Assembly: GCA_030840445.1 (NCBI GenBank)
Contig: JAVEEN010000028.1
Location: forward strand, 1-45,604
Origin: Pseudonocardiales bacterium
GTDB lineage: Bacteria > Actinomycetota > Actinomycetes > Mycobacteriales > Jatrophihabitantaceae
Direction: 5' to 3'
DNA: 45,604 nt
This document shows positions 1-8,382 of the stretch, one piece after another. The translations under genes and the position numbers were made by a program. The notes under the pieces were generated by a model, which had not been told where the DNA came from, ran no database searches, and was given only the letters and a program-made list of their open reading frames with translations. Each line of letters opens with the position of its first letter. The first letter of the stretch is position 1.

Positions 1-185
1 CTGGACAGGTGATCGGACGGAGGCGCCCACTGATCGGGCCAGGAGGCCGGTGGCTGGTTGTTTGCGGACGGCTGGGACGGCGGTGGCAGCGATGGCGCGG
101 GCGGAGCCCACCAGGCCCCGGTCAGCGCTCGGTCCTCGGCGCGGTCACCGCCACCCTCGGCAGCGTCGTCGGTCCCCCCGGGCAT
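1..185 (-). CDS. Partial N-terminus of an unidentified Pro-rich protein downstream of recR
   Basis: An open frame starts with ATG at 185 and runs without a stop off the left edge, giving at least 61 residues. The start lies two bases beyond the recR stop, so translation is probably coupled and this would be the third gene of a ybaB-recR transcript. The N-terminus is acidic and Gly-rich (PGGTDDAAEGGGD), followed by a Pro/Trp/Ser-rich stretch (WWAPPAPSLPPPSQPS, WPDQWAPPSDHLS). Such stretches often precede a membrane segment in actinobacterial proteins, but none is visible in the part shown. I do not recognise the family; the rest lies outside the window. Confidence 0.55.
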   Translation of the reverse strand, partial: MPGGTDDAAEGGGDRAEDRALTGAWWAPPAPSLPPPSQPSANNQPPASWPDQWAPPSDHLS

Positions 186-187
186 CG

Positions 188-787
188 CTAATCGACCGTC
201 CTGCGCCCGGAGAAAGCTCGTCCGAGGGTGACTTCATCGGCGTATTCCAAGTCGCCGCCAACGGGCAAGCCGCTGGCCAACCGGCTCACGGTCACCCCCA
301 TGGGCTTGATCAATCGCGCCAGATAGGTCGCGGTCGCCTCGCCCTCGAGGTTCGGATCGGTGGCGAGGATCAGCTCGGTCACGGTGCCGTCGGAAAGGCG
401 CTGGAGCAGCTCCCGCACCCGCAGGTCGTCCGGCCCGACCCCATCGATCGGGCTGATAGCGCCGCCGAGTACGTGGTAGCGACCACGGAATTCCCGAGTG
501 CGCTCGATCGCCACCACATCCTTGGGCTCCTCGACCACGCAGATGACCGTGAGATCACGGCGGGGATCTCGGCAGATCCGGCACTCGTCAGCCTCCGCCA
601 CGTTGCCGCAGATCCGGCAGAACCTGACGTCGGCCTTGACCCGCCGCAGGATCGCCGCAAGCCGTTCGACATCGGCGGTGTCGGTGGCCAGGATGTGGAA
701 GGCGATCCGCTGGGCGCTCTTGGGACCGACGCCGGGCAGTCGTCCGAGCTCGTCGATCAGATCCTGGACCGCACCTTCGTACATCAC
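188..787 (-). CDS. recR: Recombination mediator protein RecR
   Basis: 199 residues, the normal RecR length. RecR works with RecF/RecO in the cytoplasm to load RecA onto SSB-coated single-stranded DNA at gaps. The N-terminal helix-hairpin-helix region (about 10-30, [17 protein letters not shown]) is followed by a four-Cys zinc site (C57, C60, C69, C72) and a Toprim domain (about 80-175, with [11 protein letters not shown] and the later [16 protein letters not shown]). The C-terminal [18 protein letters not shown] segment is characteristic. The start overlaps the ybaB stop by 4 nt. The ybaB-recR order is the usual bacterial one. Confidence 0.97.
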   Translation of the reverse strand: MMYEGAVQDLIDELGRLPGVGPKSAQRIAFHILATDTADVERLAAILRRVKADVRFCRICGNVAEADECRICRDPRRDLTVICVVEEPKDVVAIERTREFRGRYHVLGGAISPIDGVGPDDLRVRELLQRLSDGTVTELILATDPNLEGEATATYLARLIKPMGVTVSRLASGLPVGGDLEYADEVTLGRAFSGRRTVD

Positions 788-1116
788 AGGCCGGGGATGC
801 CCAGTCCGCCCATGCCTCCGGTCAGGGGACCGAGCTTCTCACTCGCCAACTGCTGGGCGTTGCTGTTCGCGTCCCGGACAGCCGCAACTACCAGATCCTG
901 CAGGGTGTCGACATCATCAGGGTCGATAACCTTCGGATCGATCGTTACCCTCAACAGCTCGCCGCTGCCGGTCACTGTCGCCGACACCAGCCCACCGCCG
1001 GCGCTTCCCTCGATCTCTGTCTGCGCCAGTTCGGCCTGGGCGACGGCGAGTTGCTGCTGCATCTTCTGGGCCTGTTTCATCAACTGTTGCATGTTGGGCT
1101 GGCCGCCTGGTCGCAC
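784..1116 (-). CDS. YbaB/EbfC family nucleoid-associated protein
   Basis: 110 residues. YbaB/EbfC proteins are small dimeric DNA-binding proteins of the nucleoid. The family pattern is clear: an N-terminal amphipathic helix rich in Met/Gln ([15 protein letters not shown]), then the [31 protein letters not shown] core, and a helical C-terminus ending in Gly-rich [10 protein letters not shown]. The GTG start at 1116 has AGGAG about 7 nt upstream. The last bases overlap recR, so the two are co-transcribed. The gene is divergent from the amidase, with a 113-nt gap that must hold both promoters. Confidence 0.95.
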   Translation of the reverse strand: MRPGGQPNMQQLMKQAQKMQQQLAVAQAELAQTEIEGSAGGGLVSATVTGSGELLRVTIDPKVIDPDDVDTLQDLVVAAVRDANSNAQQLASEKLGPLTGGMGGLGIPGL

Positions 1117-1229
1117 CGGATTCTCCTTCGGGATACTGCTGTCACGTAGGACTCGCCGCGCATGGTCACAGACGTCTGCGTCGGATAGCCTGCGTCAGCG
1201 TAACGCGGACTTCTGGCACCCTGTTGGTC

Positions 1230-2168
1230 ATGCGCCTTCCCGCCGGTACCCGTTTGGCCGCGGTGCTCGTGTCCGGCATCGCGATCGTGACAATGGCCGG
1301 CTGTACGGCGGCACCTGCGCCCAGCGCCTCCCCGGCCGCGCTGGCTACCACCGCGGCGGCCGCATCGTCCTCGGCCCGTCCGAGCCCGTCGACGGCGAAG
1401 CCGAAGGCCACCCCGAAGCCGGCCAGGTCCTCGACAACTGCCCGCTCGTCGACGGCCCAGACTTCGGCCCCCCGGGTGCCCGCATCGCCAGCATCACCGG
1501 CGCCAATCCCGTCGGGCCGGGTGATCGTGCTGAACCCCGGCCACAACGGCGGCAATGCCGCGAACTCCGCGGCCATCAACCGCCAGGTGCCCGCCGGTTT
1601 CGGGCAGTACAAGGCCTGCGACACCACCGGCACCGAGACGAACGCCGGATATGCCGAGCACGCCTTCAACTGGGACGTCTCCTTGAGGGTCCGATCGCTG
1701 TTGCAAGCCAAGGGCGTCAAGGTGATCATGACCAGGTCCTCGGACTCCGGCGTCGGGCCCTGCGTGGACGAGCGGGCTCGGATCGGTAATCAGCCCGGGG
1801 TAGCCGCGGTGGTGTCCATCCACGCCGACGGAGCATCGACGTCCGGACACGGTTTCCACGTCTGCGAGGACTCCCGGCAACCGGGCGGTGCGGCTGTTGC
1901 GGCGCAATCCCATGCCCTGACAGTGGCGATGCACGATGCGTTGCTCCGTGGGTCGGGCATGACCGTGTCGTCCTATCTCGGCTCCAATGGCTATTACCCG
2001 CGCTCGGACCTGGCCGGCCTGAACCTGGCGACCGTGCCCGCGACCTTCCTCGAGATCGGCAACATGCGCAACAGTGGCGATGCCCAAGAACAGAGTTCCG
2101 CCGACGGCCGGCAGCAGATCGCGCAGGCTGTCGCCAGTGGCATCCTCGGTTGGCTCGCCAGCCGCTGA
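1230..2168 (+). CDS. N-acetylmuramoyl-L-alanine amidase (Amidase_3), lipoprotein
   Basis: 312 residues from ATG 1230; a TTG two codons upstream is less likely. It should cleave the amide bond between N-acetylmuramic acid and L-Ala in peptidoglycan, outside the membrane. The N-terminus is a lipoprotein signal with lipobox TMAGC, followed by about 70 residues of Ala/Ser/Pro/Thr-rich linker. The catalytic domain has the zinc ligands of the family: the His of VLNPGHNGG, a Glu in the NAGYAEHAFN segment, and the His of VVSIHADGA; the second catalytic Glu is in FLEIGNM. It corresponds to Rv3717 of M. tuberculosis, which also sits beside ybaB-recR. That homologue is described as secreted; the lipobox here suggests membrane anchoring. 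Confidence 0.93.
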   Translation: MRLPAGTRLAAVLVSGIAIVTMAGCTAAPAPSASPAALATTAAAASSSARPSPSTAKPKATPKPARSSTTARSSTAQTSAPRVPASPASPAPIPSGRVIVLNPGHNGGNAANSAAINRQVPAGFGQYKACDTTGTETNAGYAEHAFNWDVSLRVRSLLQAKGVKVIMTRSSDSGVGPCVDERARIGNQPGVAAVVSIHADGASTSGHGFHVCEDSRQPGGAAVAAQSHALTVAMHDALLRGSGMTVSSYLGSNGYYPRSDLAGLNLATVPATFLEIGNMRNSGDAQEQSSADGRQQIAQAVASGILGWLASR

Positions 2169-2180
2169 GCCACCGGGCCG

Positions 2181-2262
2181 CCACCGAAGCTGCGGAAGGG
2201 GTAGCTGCCGGACGGGGGTAGCTAGCGGACGCGATAGCTCCGGACGGTGGTAGCTAGCGGAT
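2181..2262 (+). repeat. Tandem array of degenerate 15-17 nt units, core TAGCTnnCGGAC
   Basis: Between the convergent stops of the amidase (2168) and dnaX (2284) lie five similar units: 2181-2197, 2198-2213, 2214-2230, 2231-2245 and 2246-2262. The best-conserved part is GTAGCTAGCGGAC. TAG triplets at 2202, 2219 and 2251 fall in three different plus-strand frames. No open frame or T-run terminator is evident. Confidence 0.8.
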
Positions 2263-2283
2263 AGGCGGATGACTTGGCAGGAT

Positions 2284-4326
2284 TCAGCTGTCCATCGGAC
2301 GGGCGCCGAGGCTGCTCTTCAGCAGCTCCATGGCGGCCGCCTCCGGGTCCACGCCGCCTCGGCCATGACCCTCTCGAGCATCCGACTCCTCATCGACGCC
2401 GTAGTCCTCTGGCGGCGGCTCGGCGGGAATGGTGCGCTCGCCGACCGGCGGCCGGGTCGGGCGCACCGGACGAGCCGAGCGAGCTGCTTCTGGTTGCTCG
2501 GCCGGGCCCTCGCCGGGCCGTCCGCCGTCGCCGGCGGGTGGTGATTCGGCCGATGACAGTACGTCCGGTTGACCGGCGGGGGTGGACGCAACCGGGCTAA
2601 CTTCGATCTGCCAGCCCCCGCCGACGACACTGGTCAGCGCGTCCCGCAACAACGAGAGATTCTTATCATCGGAGATCATCTTGGCGATCGGCGCGGAACT
2701 CACCCCTAGCCGGATGAGCGTGCCCTCGACCTCGGTGATCGAAGCATGATCCAACAGCGCATGGGTACGACGGCTGCGTTGCTTGACCTGCTCCAGGACA
2801 TCGGGCCAGATCCGGCGGAGGCCGGCGGAATCAGAGGTGGCCGATGAGGTGGCCGCTGAGATTTCCGATGTGGTTTCCGATGTGGTTTCCGATGTGGTGG
2901 CAACATTCGCGGCTGAAGCGGGAGCGGTCACGACCGGGACCTCGACGGATGCCGGCTGCTCGACGGGACGGGACTGCTCGTCCCGACGGGGCTGCTCGTC
3001 CCGACGGGGCTGCTCTTCCCGACGGGGCTGCTCGTCCGGCTGGCCAGGCGCACCGGGAGCCACCGCGGCCGCGGGTGGCACCGCGGTCGCGGGTGCAACA
3101 GGGCTCGCGGGTGCAACAGGGCTCACGGGTGACACGGCGGTCACCGGAGCGTCGGCGGTGAGGGCCATGCCCTGGCGCCGCTCCAGCCGCTCCAGCCGCT
3201 GCAACAGTGCAGCCGAATCGGCCGCGGCGTCGGGCAGCAACATGCGCGCGCAGAGCAATTCCAGCATCAGCCGCGGGGACGTGGTGCCGCGCATGTCGGT
3301 CAAGGTGGTGTGCGTGATATCGGCGAACCGGACGAGCGTCGCGGTACCGATCCGGCGCGACTGGTCCGCCATCCGGTCGGCTCGATCCGCGGGATAGTCG
3401 ATCAGCCCCCTCTCCGCGGCGTCCGGCACCGAGTCGATGACCATGAGGTCCCGGAACCGCTCCAACAAGTCTGCGGCGAACCGCCTGGGGTCATGGCCCG
3501 CCTCGACGACCCGGTCGATCGTGGCGTACACCGAGGCCGAGTCGCCCACCGCGAGCGAGTCGATCATGTCGTCCAGCAGGGCGGAGTCGGTGACGCCGAG
3601 CAGCCCGACCGCCATCGAATACGTGACTCCTGCCGGGCCGGCGCCGGCCAGCAACTGGTCGAGAATGGACAGCGAGTCACGGGCCGAGCCGCCGCCCGAG
3701 CGCACCACCAGGGGCAGCACGGCGGGCTCGACGGTGGCGTTTTCGGCGACGCAGATCCGTTCCAGGTGAGCCCGCAATATGGACGGCGGAATCAGCCGGA
3801 AAGGGTAGTGGTGGGTACGTGACCGGATGGTCTGCAGGACCTTGTCGGGCTCGGTCGTCGCGAAGATGAACACCAGGAAGTCCGGCGGTTCCTCGACCAG
3901 TTTCAGCAAGGCGTTGAAACCCTGCGTGGTCACCATGTGGGCCTCGTCGATGATGTAGACCTTGTAGCGATCGCGCGCCGGGGCGTAGTAGGCGCGTTCA
4001 CGCAGGTCGCGGGCATCGTCCACGCCACCGTGGCTGGCCGCGTCGATCTCGATCACGTCGATGCTGCCCGACCCGTTGGGAGCGAGATCCTTGCAGGAAT
4101 CGCACACCCCGCACGGTGTCGGAGTAGGTCCCTCGATGCAGTTCAGACTGCGGGCGAGAATCCGCGCGCTGGATGTCTTTCCGCAGCCGCGCGGGCCCGA
4201 AAACAGGTAGGCGTGATTGATCTTTCCCGAGGTCAGGGCCTGCATCAGGGGGCCGGTCACGTGCTCCTGACCGATGACCTCCGCGAAGGTTGCCGACCGG
4301 TACTTGCGATAGAGCGCCAATGCCAC
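2284..4326 (-). CDS. dnaX: DNA polymerase III subunits gamma and tau
   Basis: 680 residues, GTG start. DnaX is the ATPase of the clamp loader that places the beta sliding clamp on primed DNA and joins the polymerase cores. Visible parts: Walker A GPRGCGKT (44-51), a zinc module with C63, C72, C75 and C78, Walker B DEAH (127-130), and the sensor region GGGSARDSLSILDQL. Domain III is followed by a long low-complexity linker (about 395-500) made of PVSPVAP, RRDEQP and TSETTSE repeats, then a structured tau C-terminus (about 505-580) and an acidic Pro-rich tail. Full-length tau is encoded. I looked for a slippery A/T run that would give gamma by frameshifting and saw none. Confidence 0.97.
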   Translation of the reverse strand: MALALYRKYRSATFAEVIGQEHVTGPLMQALTSGKINHAYLFSGPRGCGKTSSARILARSLNCIEGPTPTPCGVCDSCKDLAPNGSGSIDVIEIDAASHGGVDDARDLRERAYYAPARDRYKVYIIDEAHMVTTQGFNALLKLVEEPPDFLVFIFATTEPDKVLQTIRSRTHHYPFRLIPPSILRAHLERICVAENATVEPAVLPLVVRSGGGSARDSLSILDQLLAGAGPAGVTYSMAVGLLGVTDSALLDDMIDSLAVGDSASVYATIDRVVEAGHDPRRFAADLLERFRDLMVIDSVPDAAERGLIDYPADRADRMADQSRRIGTATLVRFADITHTTLTDMRGTTSPRLMLELLCARMLLPDAAADSAALLQRLERLERRQGMALTADAPVTAVSPVSPVAPASPVAPATAVPPAAAVAPGAPGQPDEQPRREEQPRRDEQPRRDEQSRPVEQPASVEVPVVTAPASAANVATTSETTSETTSEISAATSSATSDSAGLRRIWPDVLEQVKQRSRRTHALLDHASITEVEGTLIRLGVSSAPIAKMISDDKNLSLLRDALTSVVGGGWQIEVSPVASTPAGQPDVLSSAESPPAGDGGRPGEGPAEQPEAARSARPVRPTRPPVGERTIPAEPPPEDYGVDEESDAREGHGRGGVDPEAAAMELLKSSLGARPMDS

Positions 4327-4448
4327 CCGGTCAGGCTAGTCGAGGTCGGTGACAGCAGTCGGCGTCGCGGTCGGTCGAGCCCCGGTGGTCGGGCAGGTCA
4401 AGGCGCGATGGTCCGGCCGGGCAGAGCCGATGGGTCAGGCCCGAGGGG

Positions 4449-5687
4449 TCACATCCGGCGAGTCAGGCGATCGAGCATCACCCGGTCGACGTCGGCGTAC
4501 TGGGCAATCGTCTCCTCGGTGACGGCCCCGCAATCCAGACCGCGAATCAGGTAACCGGCCAGCGCTTGCGCCGTCGGCGAACCCTCCATAATGCCGGCGG
4601 CCGAGCCGTCCAGATAGTGCTGCAGGCGGGTCGCCGCGGTCGCCGCGCCGTCGGAATAGAAGGCGAACGTGGCGGCGAATCGGGTGGGCAGTTGGGCCGG
4701 ATGCCGGTCCACGCCCTGGTAGAAGCCGCGCCGCAGCGATCGAGTTACCAGGCCCGCGTGCTCGGTCCAGGCGCGGCGGACCTCGCGGATACCTCCGACC
4801 GGCAGCCCGGTGACCGCCCCGTCGGACAGGTGGATGCCGGTGCCTGCGCAGGCAACCTGCAACACCGACCGAGCGTGATCGGTCACCAGTGTCTCGTCTT
4901 CGGGCTGGATGATCTCCAGAGCCGCGGCGTACCCGGTGGCGGCGAAAACCACGCTGCGGCAGCGGCCGCCGGCCGAATGCAGCATCCGCGCCGCCACCGT
5001 CGCGCCATCCGGCCCGAGAACGGCTTGGGGACTGGCCACCTCGATCTCGAAGGTCAGGCGCCCGGTCGGCAAGGCGAAATGCGCTTCCAGCACCTCGCAA
5101 ACCTCTACCAGTCCGACGACCTGAACCACGGACACGACGTTGGACACGGTGATTCGGAACCCGTCGGGCAATGTCGGCTCGGAGCCGCCGGCGAGCAGGG
5201 TGTCCAGGAAGACGTCCAAGGTCCGTATCGCGCGGTATCGGGTGGCCGCCACCAATGACGGAATGCGGATGCCGATCGCCAGCGGAGCGGTCCGCTCGCC
5301 GATCGATTCGGCCACCGATCGGGCGGCGGCGGCCACCAGCCGATCAGCCTCTCTGCCGCGGACGCCCAGCCCCGCTGATCCGGCGCCCTGGGCGAAATCG
5401 ATGCGAAGATCCTCGATCGGCTCAGCCTGCAACTTCTCGTGAACCTGTTGTTCCAGATCGGTATGGACGACACTGTCGAAGCCAGGAAGCGGGCCGTATT
5501 CCTCCAACGACGTGATCGCCGTGACGCCCCACTCCCCGACCACGCCGGCGTGAAAATCCTGCGGTGCCAGATACACCGTGTGGACGGGCTGTCGACCGGG
5601 CATCGGACCGGGGTAGCGGGCCACCCGGACCAGGTCGTCCGCTGACAGCCGGTCCTCGAGCCGCGAGCCGATGCCCTCGCGCTGCAC
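4449..5687 (-). CDS. DUF6986 family aldolase/citrate-lyase-like protein
   Basis: 412 residues, GTG start 3 nt beyond the cupin gene's stop. The sequence matches the actinobacterial DUF6986 type, related to the HpcH/HpaI aldolase TIM barrel. Landmarks are the N-terminal YPGPMPGRQPVHTVY, the acidic FEIEVASPQAVLGPDG strand that resembles the metal-binding Glu region of citrate-lyase beta-like enzymes, and the C-terminal RRGFYQGVDRHPAQLPTRF. No experimentally established activity is known to me. In other actinomycetes these genes tend to lie near ureide (allantoin/urate) genes, which agrees with the UraD-like gene 0.6 kb away. Substrate unknown. Confidence 0.75.
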   Translation of the reverse strand: MQREGIGSRLEDRLSADDLVRVARYPGPMPGRQPVHTVYLAPQDFHAGVVGEWGVTAITSLEEYGPLPGFDSVVHTDLEQQVHEKLQAEPIEDLRIDFAQGAGSAGLGVRGREADRLVAAAARSVAESIGERTAPLAIGIRIPSLVAATRYRAIRTLDVFLDTLLAGGSEPTLPDGFRITVSNVVSVVQVVGLVEVCEVLEAHFALPTGRLTFEIEVASPQAVLGPDGATVAARMLHSAGGRCRSVVFAATGYAAALEIIQPEDETLVTDHARSVLQVACAGTGIHLSDGAVTGLPVGGIREVRRAWTEHAGLVTRSLRRGFYQGVDRHPAQLPTRFAATFAFYSDGAATAATRLQHYLDGSAAGIMEGSPTAQALAGYLIRGLDCGAVTEETIAQYADVDRVMLDRLTRRM

Positions 5688-5690
5688 GAG

Positions 5691-6116
5691 CTACTCGCCG
5701 GCCAGGGAGAAGTCGGCGAAATCGAAGCCGGGTGAGACCACGCAGGCGACGAGGGTGGCCTGGTCGGCGGCGGGCTCCGCGGTCTGCCATTCGTCCGGCC
5801 GGACCAGATACTGACCACCTGCACCAAGTTCGCAGGAGAAGCCCGGCACCGGCGAGTCCTCGCTGCCGCCGACCGTCAACAACACCGGACCGCCACCCTG
5901 CCACAGCCACAGTTCCTGGGAGGTGACCCGATGCCAGGCCGATCGCTCCCCGGGTAGCAGCAGGAATGAAACACAGGTGACCAGGGGCCGTTCGCCCCGC
6001 GGGGTGCTCACGCTCAGCGGATGCCGCCAGGTCTCGCGGTACCAGCCACCCTCGGGGTGAGGCTGCATTCCGAGGGCTTGCGGATCGGAAACGACCAACT
6101 CTTCACCGATGCTCAC
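5691..6116 (-). CDS. Cupin_5 (DUF985) domain protein
   Basis: 141 residues from GTG 6116, chosen because GGAAGG lies 8 nt upstream; the longer open frame would add 77 residues of unlikely Arg/Pro-rich sequence. A single small beta-barrel cupin of the DUF985 type: the opening LGMQPHPEGGWYRETWR, then SFLLLPGERSAWHRV, ELWLWQGGGPV, and VACVVSPGFDFADF near the end. The family binds small ligands or metals and has no settled activity. It is followed after 3 nt by the DUF6986 gene, so both are probably one transcript, divergent from the UraD-like gene. Confidence 0.85.
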   Translation of the reverse strand: MSIGEELVVSDPQALGMQPHPEGGWYRETWRHPLSVSTPRGERPLVTCVSFLLLPGERSAWHRVTSQELWLWQGGGPVLLTVGGSEDSPVPGFSCELGAGGQYLVRPDEWQTAEPAADQATLVACVVSPGFDFADFSLAGE

Positions 6117-6265
6117 GACCACGACCTTCCGATTGACTGTCGCCCATCCAAACACGGCCACCGTCTGACACGCCCGATGAGTTCGCGCTAGCGTGGCGCT
6201 ACCAGCGGCTGACCGCCTCACCAGCGGCCACTGCGCGACGCGAGGGTCATCGGGAGGACCGCCGA

Positions 6266-6769
6266 GTGACAGCGCACCACGGTCCGATCGCCGTGCCGGA
6301 GTTCGATGCTGCCCCGCCGGCCGACGCGGCCGCCGAACTGGTGCCATGTTGCGGAAGCCGGCGGTGGGTCTCCAGTCTGGTGAAGAACCGCCCGTACGCC
6401 AGCCTGAGCCGGCTCACCTACGCTTCGGACGGAATACTGGCCGCCCTGTCGTGGCCGGATCTCCTCCAGGCACTGCTCACGGTGGCCGAGGCGCCCGATC
6501 AGCGAGCGGCCCTGGGGAGGGTGATCGCCGGCGGGCCGGCGCCGCAGGTGAGGCCAGGACCCGATGACCACGCGTTCGCCAACGCCCGCTCGAGCTACTT
6601 CGGACGGTTCGGCTACCCGTTCCTGATCTGCCCGAGCGGGCTCAGCGGCGAGGAGATGCTGTCGGCGTTGCGATCCCGGCTCGGTAATGACCCGGTGGCC
6701 GAACGCGAAGTGGTGCGCGGCGAACTGACCAAGGTCGTCCGGCTGCGCCTGGGTAAAGCGTTTTGCTAG
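6266..6769 (+). CDS. OHCU-decarboxylase-like protein (UraD family), probable catalytic His missing
   Basis: 167 residues from GTG 6266 with GGGAGG 8 nt upstream. UraD decarboxylates 2-oxo-4-hydroxy-4-carboxy-5-ureidoimidazoline to S-allantoin in urate breakdown. The family pattern is present: FDAAP with a short helical N-terminus, the NARSSYFGRFGYPFLIC core (about 106-122), and the ending LRSRLGNDPVAEREVVRGELTKVVRLRL (first half about 134-148). The segment that normally reads HPR/HPD with the catalytic His here reads EAPDQ (75-79), with Ala at 76. Either the enzyme works differently, has another substrate, or is inactive. No urate oxidase or transthyretin-like HIU hydrolase gene is in the window. 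Confidence 0.75.
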   Translation: MTAHHGPIAVPEFDAAPPADAAAELVPCCGSRRWVSSLVKNRPYASLSRLTYASDGILAALSWPDLLQALLTVAEAPDQRAALGRVIAGGPAPQVRPGPDDHAFANARSSYFGRFGYPFLICPSGLSGEEMLSALRSRLGNDPVAEREVVRGELTKVVRLRLGKAFC

Positions 6770-6788
6770 CCGCTCGACCACCGCGCGC

Positions 6789-7511
6789 TCAGCGGCTGGC
6801 GGTGCCCCGACTGGCCTGGATCAGGGCGTCGAACAAGCGGCCGTCGTCGGATACCTCGGGATGCCACTGCACTGCGATCCGGAACCTGGCGTCAGGTTCC
6901 TCCATGGATTCCAGGGTGTCGTCGTCGGGATCCCACCCTGTCGCCACGTAGCCAGGGTGGCTGGTCACCGCCTGGTGGTGATAGGTCGGCACCAGGACTG
7001 ACCTTCCGAGGATCCCGGCGAGCCGGCTGGCGGGGTCGATCCGGACGGCATGCTCGCCGTAGGTGGCCGGGCCGGGTGAGTGCCGATTGTGCCCGACCCG
7101 GTCGGGCAGATGCTGTTCCAGCGTGCCGCCGGCAGCGACGGCCATGACCTGCATCCCACGGCAGATTCCCAGCACCGGGAGGTCGGCCTGCTCCGAGCAG
7201 TTGGCCAGCGACATCTCGGCGGCATCGCGGTCCTTGCGGGAAGCCTGCACAGCGGCGTGCGGAAGCTCGCCATAACGCGCCGGTTCGACGTCGACCCCGC
7301 CGGCGAGGATCAGGCCGTCCACGCGGGCCAGCACCTGCACCGCCCAGTCGGCGTCCGCGTCCAGACGCGGTGGAATCAGCACGGCTATGCCGCCGGCCTC
7401 CTCGACTTTGGCCACGTACTTATGGGGGACCAGGGCCGCCGGCACCTCTTCCCAAGCGCCCCAGGAGGCGCGCTCAAGATAGCCGGAGATACCGATGATC
7501 GGACGGGGCAT
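6789..7511 (-). CDS. Gamma-glutamyl-amine hydrolase, PuuD-like class I glutamine amidotransferase (C26)
   Basis: 240 residues from ATG 7511, with GGGAGGAA 9 nt upstream; the longer frame to 7595 has no support. It hydrolyses the gamma-glutamyl amide bond and so releases glutamate at the end of a gamma-glutamylation pathway. The triad is intact: nucleophile C117 in LGICRGMQ, H217 and E219 in VQWHPE. GGVDVEP and a conserved HHQAV (178-182) are also typical. It is the last gene of a five-gene minus-strand cluster (gntR-glnA4-ALDH-SDR-puuD), the same set as Rv2857c-Rv2860c in M. tuberculosis. Confidence 0.9.
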   Translation of the reverse strand: MPRPIIGISGYLERASWGAWEEVPAALVPHKYVAKVEEAGGIAVLIPPRLDADADWAVQVLARVDGLILAGGVDVEPARYGELPHAAVQASRKDRDAAEMSLANCSEQADLPVLGICRGMQVMAVAAGGTLEQHLPDRVGHNRHSPGPATYGEHAVRIDPASRLAGILGRSVLVPTYHHQAVTSHPGYVATGWDPDDDTLESMEEPDARFRIAVQWHPEVSDDGRLFDALIQASRGTASR

Positions 7512-7597
7512 GCGGAGTCGTTCCTCCCTCGGGCTACTTTCGACGTCGAATTCGACGCCGGGATGTGGGTTTGAAGTACGCCGTTTGGCGGACAAGC

Positions 7598-8365
7598 TCA
7601 GAGCGGAGTCACATACGCCCCGGAGATACCGCCGTCGACGAGAAACTGGGATGCGGTGATGAAGCTGGATTCGTCCGAGGCAAGGAACAGCACCGCGTTC
7701 GCAATCTCCTCCGGCTCGGCGAACCGTCCGGCCGGGATGTGCACCAGCCTGCGGGCCGCGCGCTCCGGGTCCTTGGCGAAGAGCTGTTGTAACAGCGGCG
7801 TGTTCACCGGCCCGGGGCAGAGCGCGTTGACCCGGATCCCCTCGCGGGCGAACTGCACGCCGAGCTCGCGTGACAGCGAGAGCACCCCGCCCTTGGATGC
7901 GGTGTAGGAAACCTGCGAGGTCGCCGCGCCCATCACGGCCACGAACGAGGCGGTGTTGATGATCGAACCGCTCCGCTGCTCCAGCATGTAGGGCAGCACC
8001 GCCTTGCAGCAGAGGTATACCGAGGTCAGGTTGACCTCTTGCACCCGGCGCCAGACCTCGAGCTCGGTGGTCAGAATGGAGTCATCGTCCGGAGGCGAGA
8101 TTCCCGCGTTGTTGAAAGCAATGTCGATACCGCCGTAGAGATTCTTGACGGTGGCGAACAACCCGTCGACCTGGGCCTTGTCGGTGACATCGACCTGGAC
8201 GAAGCCGCCGTCCAGTTCGTCGGCGATCGATTCACCGTTGGTCTTGTCGACATCGGCTATGACCACACGGGCGCCCTCTTGGGCGAACCGCCTGGCGGTG
8301 GCCAGCCCGATCCCGCTCGCGCCGCCGGTGATGACGGCAACCTTGTTCTTCAAACGATCTGCCAT
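7598..8365 (-). CDS. SDR family NAD(P)-dependent oxidoreductase
   Basis: 255 residues from ATG 8365, with AAGGGGGAA just upstream; the longer frame to 8743 only overlaps the dehydrogenase gene. Classical short-chain dehydrogenase: TGGASGIG cofactor loop (13-20), D38 after the second strand (favouring NAD), NNAG (85-88), catalytic S140, Y154 and K158, and PGPVNTPL after the active site. In this cluster it may oxidise the alcohol group of a gamma-glutamylated amino alcohol to the aldehyde used by the neighbouring dehydrogenase. That role is inference; the family is too broad to give the substrate. Confidence 0.9.
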   Translation of the reverse strand: MADRLKNKVAVITGGASGIGLATARRFAQEGARVVIADVDKTNGESIADELDGGFVQVDVTDKAQVDGLFATVKNLYGGIDIAFNNAGISPPDDDSILTTELEVWRRVQEVNLTSVYLCCKAVLPYMLEQRSGSIINTASFVAVMGAATSQVSYTASKGGVLSLSRELGVQFAREGIRVNALCPGPVNTPLLQQLFAKDPERAARRLVHIPAGRFAEPEEIANAVLFLASDESSFITASQFLVDGGISGAYVTPL

Positions 8366-8382
8366 GTTTCCCCCTTGCTCTG

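Noticed and set aside
50-1789. 579-residue plus-strand open frame over recR, ybaB and the amidase start
   Set aside because: Antisense or out of frame to three clearly conserved genes; its translation shows no family features and is Arg/Pro-rich.
4327-4448. GGTC-rich stretch between dnaX and the DUF6986 gene as a sixth tandem array
   Set aside because: GGTC recurs at irregular distances (about 12 to 25 nt) and no unit can be aligned with confidence.
5691-6347. 218-residue start for the Cupin_5 protein
   Set aside because: The first 77 residues are Arg/Pro-rich and lie in the divergent promoter and UraD-like gene; GTG 6116 has a ribosome site.
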